A DNA stretch of 64,000 bases from Tubulanus polymorphus (lineage: Eukaryota; Nemertea; Palaeonemertea; Tubulaniformes; Tubulanidae). Position 1 is the first letter of the stretch. Every line of letters begins with the position of its first letter. The notes below the pieces were generated by a model, which worked only from the letters and a program-made list of their open reading frames with translations, made no database searches and was not told where the DNA came from. A program made the position numbers and the translations under genes. The stretch is taken from positions 24,044,485-24,108,484 of the forward strand of contig NC_134027.1 in NCBI RefSeq assembly GCF_964204645.1, read 5' to 3'. This document shows, in pieces, positions 22,778 to 33,005 of the stretch.

Positions 22778-25466
22778 ATGAGTTTTACGAACACGGAAAC
22801 CACGACGACGGCCGGCGCCAGTAAAGCGGCGGTCCCCGCTTTTAAGAAGTTCGTATCCGAAGATGAGATCGTCGAGAAACGCCGACAGCGTCAAGAGGAA
22901 TGGGAAAAAGTACGAAACGCCGATGACCCGGTCGGTAAGTTATTTCCGCTCTGCGTTTAATTTCTGGGTTACAATTTTCAAGGACAGTCCCTGAAAATGC
23001 CTAACTAACCCTGGACTGGGTTTCATAGATATGGAAGAAATATAGTCCCTGGGAACATTTTGAAATTTGCCAGTAATAACCATGGTTTCTCATTGTTACT
23101 ATGATGGTTATCAACCAGATTGAGGATTTATCCCTAGGGATAATTTTGATACTCAGTCTATGAAACCGGACCCTGGTGTTTTTCTTATGCTATAGAAAAT
23201 TTGTTGCTGTCCCTAAAACATTATCCATTGTCCCTCTAAGAAATGTTCCATTTCTTAATTTTTCCTTTGTGTCCCTGATGTGGTAACTGATAGGTTTGCA
23301 GGTCTGCCAGGGTGTCAGATTTCGATAAGAGTGATTGCACGCACTGCCAGTTTAAATTCATCAATTAGGCTTCCTATAATCACCAGGGCTCGTATCAGAG
23401 TAGTAGGTAATGTCTGTAGTATATATAAAATAATATATCATATATACTATATATATTGGAATAACAGATTATCGTTTTTACATTACCTACAACTCTGATG
23501 CGAGCCCCTGTGCCTATCATAGCCCGCCGGAAAATTCAATGATTGCATTTCGGTGTTCGTTTGTTTTTCAGAGGCGCCTGAAGAGGAATATGATCCGCGG
23601 TCGTTGTACGAGCGATTACAAGCTCAAAAAGACGCGAAACAAGAAGAACACGACGAAAAATACAAATTAAGTACGATCCTATTTTCACATATCGCACACA
23701 TGATCGGTAATTGAACTGAAAAAACGATGCATTCTGAACAAAATGATTGCTTTATTCATGAGTTTTAGTGATACCGCGGGAGCCAGAATTTCGTCACTCG
23801 TGTCTACATCCAGTCTAAGCTCATTTTATTACCCGACTTAACGCCGTATCAACTGATTCACTAGCAGAAAGCACGTTTTCTGCTAAACGTTTTGAAGAAT
23901 TTATGAAAGTAAAAGGATCATTAATTCGTTTCACTGGCTGCTAAAACCAGTCTTAGCTAGTTCTGGTTTATAGCCAATCTAGTAACTTAAGAGCCCAATC
24001 TAAGCTCATTTTGGTTCTATAGTCGATCTTACAACCAGCACTTAAAATCCAGTCTAAGCTCATTTTGGCTCTATAACGAATCTAACAACTTGAGACCAAT
24101 ATTACAATTCAAGACCACTTGTCTTCTGGATGTAAAGTCATGAGTGTGCAACTGAGCCCCGGTATCAACTAATGCGACACTCTCGGCCCTGATGTTCAAA
24201 ATATCGAACTCTGGGTTTCACTTTTCTTTTTGTTTTCGTAGAAAATCAAGTGAAGGGTTTAGAGTCGGATGAAGTGGAATTTTTAGACTTCGTATCTCAA
24301 CGACAACTCGAGTTAGAAAACCAGAGATTTACAGAAGATGAGGCCATTCTGAGCGAATTTAGAATATCCTTTTAGCTTATCAAATAATCAGAGTTAATTT
24401 TCCAAAGTTGTGTGGGTTAAATTTGACTCTGGATTCAGTTCCACAGTTGTGTGGGTTTAATTTGACCCTGGATACAGTTTCACAGTTGTGTGGGTTTAAT
24501 TTGACTCTGGATCTAGTTCCACAAGTTTTAAAACATTATTACTTTCTAACTGCAGAATCCTGAAATGTTTCTTATGTAAGTTTCCTTAATAAAATATTTA
24601 CAACACAGTTTCATCGACATCAGCAGCGACGACCAGTGCTGCGGATAAAAAGTCTTCCCTCTCCAAGGCACCGGCCGCATCTTCATCAGGAAAAACTTCT
24701 CAGAAATCTTTACTTGCCGGAATTGTCAAACGAAAAAGGTATAAAATGGCGAAAATAATGTCAAAGTTAGTTATAACGCCGCCACCCTTTTTAATTCCAC
24801 ACCTCTCTGACTGCCAACATTTTTCAGTGAAAAAGTTTTTTGCTTGATGCAACTCAAATTCAATGATAATACAATTACTTTATTACGCCAAATTAATGTA
24901 ATTAAGTTGAAATTATGAAAATAGTCCCACAAGCACGAAGCCTTTAAAAGTAATGGAAAATTCAGATCTTTGAAAATAAAGATAGATTTAACCTTTCAAT
25001 TTATCAAACTTTTCGGTTTTGCCTTTGTGATCGTGGTGAGACTTGTATTATACTCTTCGCTCGCGACTGAAGTTTTACCTCGTCAAGATGAAATTGTGAA
25101 TATTTTCTTCTATTTTTTTTTTTTTAATGCAGTACAAATAGCGACGAACTAGCGCCGAGCGATAAGAATAAGAAATCGAAAACGACAGACGAAATTGTAG
25201 ATAAATCGGAAATCGAACCTAGCGAAAAACAGTTGATGGCTACGGCAGCAGCGGCAGCGGCTGGGCGTAAAGCGATCGCGATATTACCGGGTATCGGCGA
25301 GTACACGGACAGTAGCGCCGAAAATACGGACGATTCGTCGTCGGAATCGGACGGCGAATTGGGCGGTTTGGGACTGATGTCGGATCACAACGGCGCCGTG
25401 GTCATACACGCCGAGAACGGGCAGAAAATTGTCGTCAACGGAAACCACGTGTCCGTACAACAATAA
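22778..25466 (+). CDS. PSME3IP1: PSME3-interacting protein (FAM192A/NIP30) homologue
   Basis: A nuclear protein that binds the proteasome activator PA28-gamma (PSME3) in mammals. Exons: 22778-22934, 23572-23670, 24242-24363, 24602-24738, 25133-25466. The N-terminus has the NIP30 signature ([22 protein letters not shown], then [18 protein letters not shown]), followed by a [10 protein letters not shown] block and a C-terminal [12 protein letters not shown]...DSSSESDGE stretch like the acidic PSME3-binding tail. Total 849 nt, 282 residues, or 281 if exon 4 starts at 24605. A TTCATTCAG acceptor two bases before the ATG implies a 5' UTR intron. Intron 3 is U12-type AT-AC (see 24364-24604). The variant ATTAAA at 25532 is the nearest polyadenylation-like signal. 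Confidence 0.92.
23943..24170. repeat. Array of the 45 bp TCTAAGCTCATTTTGG unit
   Basis: About four to five degenerate units of the type TCTAAGCTCATTTTGGTTCT followed by ATAGCCAATCTAACAACTTAAG, ending in a GTGCAACTGAGCCCCGG element terminus. The same unit forms arrays at 35755-36055 and 59680-60000 and scattered copies near 5095-5235. Confidence 0.7.
24364..24604 (+). other. U12-type AT-AC intron of PSME3IP1
   Basis: The donor ATATCCTTTT at 24364 matches the minor-spliceosome AT-AC consensus, with no usable GT nearby. A branch-site match TTTCCTTAAT lies at 24581-24590, 12-16 nt before AC acceptors ending at 24601 or 24604. Both AC acceptors keep phase 0; the nearby AG at 24607-24608 would shift frame into a stop. 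Confidence 0.85.
24400..24530 (+). repeat. Short tandem repeat in the AT-AC intron
   Basis: Three copies of a block of about 52 bp centred on TCCACAGTTGTGTGGGTTTA and TTTGACTCTGGAT, lying inside intron 3 of PSME3IP1. Confidence 0.75.
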
Positions 25467-25992
25467 TAGATCGTTACTGGACCGTATGAATATTCATTTA
25501 TGTAAATTTTTGTTTGTTTATAAGAAAAGGAATTAAATTTGATTAATTATTGATCGAGAACTGATTTTGTTATAACTCGAGGGCTACTTAGAATTATGGT
25601 AGCGATGAAGGGACGCTTCTTCCCGTGTACACTAGTCGAAATTGACAATTCGGCACCTGTGTGAACAGTTGTTCCGCGCCAGAAATGCTCGTGTGATCGC
25701 GGCTTATATTACGCATATCATAAGTCGGTAATGAAAGGGCTAGTCATACGGAACCACTCATCGGAATGGTTGTTCTAGTGATTTCTGAATTCATCACTTA
25801 CAAACCATTAGGATCGTGCTCTTAGCGATGAATAATAGCTTTTATATGAGAAGAATCAATAGTTTTTAAAGGTAAAACAAATCGGCTGTTCATGTGCGTG
25901 GATTCATTCCACTTTACACTGATATGTTCCAATATTCACGAGGAGAAAGTCATACTGTCTGTCACAGTCGAACACTGTGAATCGTCATCACG
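25467..25992. other. Intergenic region PSME3IP1 to GPCR
   Basis: Holds an end fragment (about 25645-25705) of the element seen at 8889-9195 (CTCGTGTGATCGCGGCTTAT). No gene seen; the rest would carry the GPCR promoter and leader. Confidence 0.45.
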
Positions 25993-26940
25993 ATGAATGC
26001 TACTCACGAGGAGTTCGGTCGACCTCATAGCAGTTACATAGTCGTCATGTCTGTCGCGCACAAATCTGGAATCTACCGTATTGTCTTATCGGTCGTGCTG
26101 ATAATCGCGTTCTTGTTAGGAGCGTTCGGAAATTCGGCTACGTTCCTGATAATGACAAGTCGTAGATTCCGCGGTTTATCTTACGCTAACTATCTGATCG
26201 TTTTATCGATCAGTGATTTTCTGGCTGTCATCAACTGCGCGCTGATGCCCGTCTTACAGTTCGTTCTCTTGCATGTTGACGCCGGTCCGATACTGACGGT
26301 GAATTCTCTGATCGGTTGTCAAATATACGAATCAGTGATGAACGCTATGGGCGCTTTCAGTTCGTGGTTGATAGTAGCCATATCTCTAGAACGTGCGGCA
26401 GTTGTGCTCTTCCCGTTCACATCTCGTTTCATATGTACACCTAGATTCGCTAGATGTGTCATTATTGTCATCTTCACAATAAACGTACTGGCGACAGGAA
26501 TTCGCCCAGCAACGATTATGCAGTTTTCTCACAAATTGACCACGGGCTGCTATTACGAACTTGACGACCAATTCATACTTTTTATCGTATTTGTTGTCTT
26601 TGCTTTTATAATACCTTTAACGCTGATAATAACATCGAATGCTGTCATAATAATTCAGTTATTCAGAGGTTCAAAAATGGTCACGTCCGATCGGAAAACT
26701 ACAAAATCAAAACGTACAACGATAATGCTTGTAACAGTTTCACTAGCATTCGCGATATTCACACTTCCAACCACTGTTACTTCGTTTCTACCGATCTCGA
26801 CGGAACGTAGAGATTTTCTTTTTGACGCATTCACTCATTTTCTATTGTGTAACTATTCGATAAATTTCTACATATACCTTTTATTGGGACGAGAAATTCG
26901 TGAATATTTCTGTACTAAGATTTCCTGCATAACTCGCTAA
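25993..26940 (+). CDS. Intronless rhodopsin-type GPCR, copy 1
   Basis: A 315-residue receptor with seven hydrophobic segments at about 26-54, 63-91, 104-134, 150-170, 193-224, 240-267 and 278-299. Class A marks: GN in TM1 (N47), D75 in TM2, conserved Cys109-Cys186 pair, ERA (E133-R134) in place of DRY, and NFYIY (291-295) in place of NPxxY, then a short helix-8-like REIREYF tail ending in cysteines. N2 is a possible glycosylation site. It is closely related to the receptor at 62295-63257. The general pattern resembles invertebrate peptide-receptor-like orphan GPCRs; no ligand can be named. An AATAAA lies at 27251-27256. Confidence 0.85.
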   Translation: MNATHEEFGRPHSSYIVVMSVAHKSGIYRIVLSVVLIIAFLLGAFGNSATFLIMTSRRFRGLSYANYLIVLSISDFLAVINCALMPVLQFVLLHVDAGPILTVNSLIGCQIYESVMNAMGAFSSWLIVAISLERAAVVLFPFTSRFICTPRFARCVIIVIFTINVLATGIRPATIMQFSHKLTTGCYYELDDQFILFIVFVVFAFIIPLTLIITSNAVIIIQLFRGSKMVTSDRKTTKSKRTTIMLVTVSLAFAIFTLPTTVTSFLPISTERRDFLFDAFTHFLLCNYSINFYIYLLLGREIREYFCTKISCITR

Positions 26941-27342
26941 ATTCACGTTCTGCTGACAATCAATCGCTCAAACTTTAAGTTCCAGATCGCATATCGTAAA
27001 ACCTATCTATTGGCATCTTGCCTGCTGTGCTATCATCTTGTAGCAAGTGTAGACCTTCACACTGTCCGGAGCTACGGTGTGGGCTAGTGGAGACCAGTAC
27101 ACTGTCCGATGCTGCAGTGCGGGCTAGTGGAAACCAGTAAACTACCCGGAGCTGCAGTGTGGGCTAGTGGGAATTTGTGTGGTCGTAAGCGGAAAAATCA
27201 ACTCATCATAATGGATTTCCCAAAAGAACTGACAACAAGACACATTTTAGAATAAAACAATGATGATATCATTTCCCCTTGAAAGCTTTTTTTATAACTA
27301 TGACTTACACATTTATCGAAAATAAACAAAAGAAATATTTCG
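26941..27342. other. Intergenic region with short tandem repeat
   Basis: Between about 27040 and 27180 there are three copies of a block of about 50 bp containing GTGTGGGCTAGTGG and ACTGTCCG(G/A)(A/T)GCT. No gene was seen. Confidence 0.55.
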
Positions 27343-30300
27343 TCAGGTCAGTCTTCTTATACAGATAGCCGTTGACACGTTTCGAGGGCAGACGAATCCG
27401 TGCGGTTTCCTGAGCAAAAAGAAGACAAGAAATGATGTATTTAAATGTAGATAAGAAAAATGATTAAACCGGACTTGAAGAAGCATTTGTTTTAAAATTG
27501 CATTCATTCCAAGCGCTTTCTATTGATACGAGGCAAATGCCAGTTTTTTTTAACTGTTTTCCGGAGAAGAACACAATTACAGTCGCTTACGTCACGTACC
27601 CTTGACAGGGATCGGTTAGTCTATTGATAATGGCGTCGTTCACTAGTACTGTCGACGAGCCACCTCCGTCTATATTCACCGCGTTCACGGCACCGAATCT
27701 GACCATCAAATCCGCCATCTCGTAAACATTTAATCTACAATCATTATCAGAAATACGGTTTTGTAACGAGTTGTTCAATTGAGCCAAGTGTTTTAGTTCG
27801 ACAGTGCGATCAGTTCTTTTACGTTGTTGCTAAAACTTGTTGTTTCTACAAACAAGGATCCAACAATGGTATAAGGAGGATGTGTCCCCTTTCTATGCTT
27901 CGTGTCTGAAGAAAATGATAATAATACCTGATGTACATCCTACAATGATTCGGTATCAAAAAAGGATATTATTCATTCTAATTTTCTCTTTCATTTGATC
28001 CTTTACCGGTTGTGAGTTTGTTTTTGCTTTAACGTCGCTCGGACCATGCTTTCCCGAGATTAATTCTACTGGATTGTTGATTAAGCCTTTCTACGGGACG
28101 ACCCATGGAATGGTGTCGGCACACTGTAAGAGCCACCAAGACCCGAACCTGCTTGTCACTTACCACTGGAGGTGAATGCAGCATCGGTCCTTCCCGCTGC
28201 GAGACTGGGGCAAGTAGAGTTAAAATGGGTCAATTTTCAAGGTTTTAACTCTTAAGAGTCAGATTTAGTTTTGAACTGTGGAATTAGATCCTGAATTTTC
28301 TAACGGAGTCGCTGAAAATGCCACTTTACGGACTACTGGGGGAATTCAAACATCATTTCACTGTTATTTTTCCCGTCTTACCCGTGTTTGAATGATCTGC
28401 CGTCAGCGTGCACGATCATCACCCGACCGTCGCGATCGTGACCGATAGCGTTTCGTGCCGATGACGTCATCGTGAAGTCCCACCAATTTTCTAGCAACGA
28501 GAAACATGGAAACTAACATGAAAGTTTACTGACGCCTTGAAAAATAGCATTAAATAGAAATTAAAAAATTCAATTAATCACGAAATAAACGCCAATTTTG
28601 ACGATGATATTTCGATAATTGTGATTTTTAAACGCCAATCGATGACGTAGTACGCATCAACTCACATGATGCAAAGTAGTTATCAAAATATTATCACATA
28701 TTTTTTACTACGTCAAAAATATACATCATATGATATGTTATATGTTATGTTATATGTTACTTATATGTTCTAATTCATATTGACCATAGGTTCATTATAT
28801 GTACCATTTCTAATGGCGGATCTATACTTTTAAATTGAAGACAGCCTCACAATTAGAAGAAAAACGCAAATGACGTATCAACTGAAGTGGCTTGTGTCTT
28901 CAATAAGCCTTTAACAGTTAAACTGTAAAAGGCTTATTGAGTAGAACATACACAGTTTATTGTCAATGAAAACCAACGCTTTTTAAAGGTTTTGCCAACA
29001 CGAAATGAAATTCTCGAATTCGCCCAGTAATTCTAATGTTATATAATCAACACTATTGCGGGAACAATAGGACCAATGCGCTACCAAGCCGACCAAACCC
29101 GTTTCTATGAGCGTGTATATAAAAAACGTCCTGAACCGGTTCCAGAATTTTAAGTTTATTTTTGAACATTTGAATATATGAAACCAGACCGACAATAGGG
29201 CCATTCGAAAATTAACAGTAATTCATGTTTATCAATCTGACGTTTTGGGAAGAGTGCTTCAACACCTATCTTCAGAGACTTATTTGAAATCCAAATTTCG
29301 TCTTGACCCACCCCGTTTGAACTGGTTGCAGTTTCTCACGGAACAGTTGAGCATTTGATAAAAGTTCCAGGACTTAGGTATTCAAATTTGAACATACACA
29401 CGTACTTGCTTGTGATGATTTGTAGGTCTCGATTTTCATACTTTCGTCGACGAACGGGACTCCGTTTCTGACCAACCAAATCACACCTCCGATAAGATTC
29501 TGAAATTGTGGCAGTTGACGCGAATCATTCAGATACCTGTTCGATACAAAAATAACATGTTATATCTGTGAAAAAACGAAAACACGTATCTCGAAAATTG
29601 ATGATCTCGGTAAACCCGTATTGACATTATTTCTATTATTGAACAGTAAATTTGATGAAAAATGGATTCGAACCCGGAGAATATTTTGTTGTCTTTCGTC
29701 AAACCGAAATGCGCGTTGGTCACGTGGGTGTTGTCGGTTACTATTCGGCCGTCCGATATCACGTTTCCTTATTGTGAAAAAAATGACAACAAAGCGAAAA
29801 ATGTAATTTCAACTTCTGTCAACGAAAAGACACGGAAATATTGTTCTTACGGGTCCCATAGATTACATCAACAAACTGCACGGCCGCGACCATCTTCTGG
29901 TGAAATTGAATAGTTCTGATGAAGGCGACCCCTTTACTGACTGGAATGGACTGTATAACTTCTCTCATGAAGTTACAGCAATGAACGACCTCTATTGTAA
30001 CTAAGAAAATGGACATGCAGAAATCCAGAAAGGCTAGTCCTATACATGGTCCATGCTAAAGAATACGAAAGGCATGGGTGTTCCATAGCGAAGTGAATGC
30101 CGAAGCATCAGTGACCTCTGTATACTCCAGATTGCAAATAACTCTTCCGATAGCTAAAGTAAAAGCGACCCTTGTTACTAATTAACAGGCATATTGTCAT
30201 ATAGACTATTGGTAAACTCCCAAGAGCACCTGAACTAACCGACTATGAGACACTTGGTGAACGCCCCTCGTCTGTGACGAGAGGGAGGACTACTCTGAAG

Positions 30301-30898
30301 CGGAACGCGGATGTACTATCACATACCTTGTTACTGGCTACTCACAGTTACAGCGGACCTACAGACACGGTAGAAAGAATTTCCAGGATTTACGATATGA
30401 AATATGAATAAATTTACCGAGACAGGAATGGTCGACCAGGTCAAAAAAGCCAGCATTGATCGCCGCCGCGCATCCTTTCGTAGTGATGGGTGTCGTCTGC
30501 ACAGCTTTCTGTCGGCATCCTCCCGCTCCTCCAGGCTCCACTACAGATACAGCCCTCAACGGATCGCTGACCACGATCACGTGACCGGTGACGATCTTCG
30601 AATTGTAGTACGGTCCGAAAGCGACGCGAAAATAGTTCGTTTCGACCGGCGGCGGTAAGTCGGCTGCTGCAGTAGCGGTAACGTGCGCCTCGAACAGCTC
30701 GAAATCGTTGGTCATCGGAGTTATCGGAAATGTTTCTATTCTCCTGTCGAAACAAGCCGATGATTCGTTCCTGGTATTTCCTAATCGATCGCAAACGGAG
30801 ACCGCGAAGACAATTCCAGCAGCGCACGTAGTTAGAAAAACCGATAAAACGATCATGATTTGAAGAGCACAATTATCGGAGATAGTTTTCGAGAACAT
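27343..30898 (-). CDS. NAGPA: NAGPA-like phosphodiester glycosidase, membrane-anchored
   Basis: Related to N-acetylglucosamine-1-phosphodiester alpha-N-acetylglucosaminidase, the uncovering enzyme that exposes mannose-6-phosphate on lysosomal hydrolases in the trans-Golgi. Exons: 30898-30418, 29767-29674, 29536-29406, 28490-28382, 27734-27600, 27409-27343 (1017 nt, 338 residues plus TGA). Family blocks: VTGHVIVVSDPLRAVSVVEP with GGAGGC (104-128), AAINAGFF (145-152), HVTNAHFGLTKD, IGGVIWLVRNG, ARNAIGHDRDG with HADGRSF, and NIDGGGSSTV (292-301, the catalytic DGGGS). There is an N-terminal hydrophobic anchor at about 14-35. The protein ends at CPRNVSTAICIRRLT, just where vertebrate NAGPA continues into an EGF-like and C-terminal TM region, so the membrane topology would be type II or secreted. 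The exon 2 donor (GG|GTTCGA) is weak but keeps frame. Confidence 0.88.
28900..28940. repeat. Near-perfect palindrome
   Basis: 20 bp arms beginning TCAATAAGCCTTTAACAGTT around a single base (28920), one indel-like mismatch, in a NAGPA-like intron. No function assigned. Confidence 0.7.
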
Positions 30899-33005
30899 TT
30901 TCAGGCTATGGTAATACCGGGAGAGTGAAAGTATGTCAATTGTATATACAAATTAATGACTGCATATAGTCCTATATGTTTTGTTTGAAAAAAAATAACA
31001 AGCGCATTAAGAACACTCGTCTGGAATCCCGCGACACTGACAAAGGCCCGCCTCGGCGCTAAAAATCATCGACAAGTCCGAGCGCACTTCGAATGCGTGA
31101 ACTACTCATTTATAATCGAATAGTTAGTTGACACGGTCGACAGTGAGCCAAGCGGCGGCCTTTCTCGGTGTTGATATATCTATACTTATTATTCTTTGTC
31201 ACAAAGGTTGTAACAACTGAAGGCCGACCCCGCGCTCAGGATATACATACATAGACTAGACAATTAAGTATAACGCAAAGAATGTTAGATCTCAAATCTA
31301 ATTCGAGCGAAACTATCGACGTGTTACGTTTTCTTAGGAATAATGTATAAAGTTCCATTGCGACAGTCACAAACAAATAATTTTGTCCCATTACTTTTTC
31401 GCAGTTGTTTCTGCATGATATAAGGTTAGACACATAATTACGTTGCCTGATTGAAATAGACTCATTCACGAGTAGGTGATGTAATTTGAACTGGATATCG
31501 ATTTTAAGAGCTGTTTTTTTTTTATTTCTATGCATTTGTAAACATTGATCTGATGTCCCTGGAGGGTCAGTATAATATAGCTGATGCGGGTTAGAGGATG
31601 AACAGGTGTATCCCAGGTTCGAACCCGACCGCAAGTGGCCTTGATGCTGAACAACAAATCAAGGGCTTCCCAGGTTCGAACCCGGTATATTGGTAGTTAT
31701 TCTGGACGGCGGCTGGTGTGTCGATGGTCCAAGCGAGCGCTGCGCTCAGCGCGGGGCATAGTTTTGAAAAGATGAAAGCGTCGCCCGCTCTCATGATGTC
31801 ATCCATCCACTAGATTCGGGACGGGACGTCGGGGCATTAAATGTGCCACTCGTTCAATTCGATAAGCAAAAAGAAAAGAAATCAAAAACTCTTTCCATTA
31901 GGTATTACCAATAAGAGGATCGACGTGTATAGGGTTATCAGTTCGCTGGGAATCCACCAGAGGGTGCTTTAGTTTAAAGGCGTCGGGAAAGTAACAAAAC
32001 CTCCCGAAATGAAATGAAAAAAATAACAGTGCTTAGAATTGCCGATATCTAATAATGAATTCTCCTAGAAATACAAACTAGGTTCTATCGAAAATCATTC
32101 ACTGCTAGCGCTCCCTTTGAGTTGTAGTTGATTCAAACGACTGGAAGACATCAAGAGAGTATGTTGATACCGTTAAAGCTGCCAGGTTCGACTAGTTCGC
32201 CATCTAGTGGAAATTAGATTATGAGGCCGCTGACAACGGCCGACGTGTGTCCGTATTACGTAGTCAGCTATTCGCTGACCTAGACAAATAACGAGATAAT
32301 ACGGAAACCTAGGTCCCAGGTTTGAATCCAGAACTAGTATTGCGGTCCTGTTTACGCCGATTAGAAGATAGATGGGGGGCGTCGTATGTTCAATCCTATT
32401 CCGGATCTCTTAAAATCGAACCTGTTTCCTGATCATTCTGCATCCTCGGTGGATAAATATTTATGAACGGGAACTATTTTCACTCCGTACTGAACTGAAC
32501 TAATAGACGCATATTTTTTTAAACAAAAATGTATGTATTCATTCCAAATCAACAATATTACACGATTAATAATCATCATAAAATGCTTTAATTTTCGATT
32601 TTCTAATTTGTGAATGACAGAATGAGGGGTAGATCCTGCATGGAGTTCAGTGGAAAAGGATAGCCTCGGCTTCCAAAAGCAAGACTATATCAATATACAT
32701 ACGAAATTATGTAATTTCGGAGTAGATGAGCGTCTAAAATTGATTGACAATTACTGTCGTTAGTAAAAGGTAACATCAACGGGAAGGCAGGGGTCCGGAC
32801 CCGTGCGGACAGTGAACCGGACAGTCACGGACTGTGGTCGGACCGCGTCGAAAGCCAAACACAACTGTGAAGCTGTTATAAGTGGCTCGGATCTAACCCT
32901 TCTAATGACTGGTGATTATTTCATTGTGACTAGTGATTTTGACTAGTAGTAATTTTGACTAGTGATTTTGACCTATTAATTTTGATTAGTTAATTGAAAG
33001 AGGAG
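30899..33005. other. Intergenic region with tRNA-like repeat fragments
   Basis: No gene seen. At 31605-31690 there are two B-box-like motifs (CAGGTTCGAACCCG), and a third, weaker one near 32313 (CCAGGTTTGAATCC). No cloverleaf can be folded around them, so they look like SINE or repeat remnants. A TATATA on the minus strand near 30945 could serve the NAGPA-like gene. Confidence 0.45.

Noticed and set aside
24607-24608. Ordinary AG acceptor for PSME3IP1 exon 4
   Set aside because: It shifts the frame into an early stop and there is no matching GT donor; AC acceptors fit the ATATCCTTTT donor.
30441-30872. Minus-strand open frame of 143 codons
   Set aside because: Alternate frame of NAGPA-like exon 1.
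31605-31700. Possible tRNA genes around CAGGTTCGAACCC
   Set aside because: B-box matches only; no acceptor, D or anticodon stems can be drawn.
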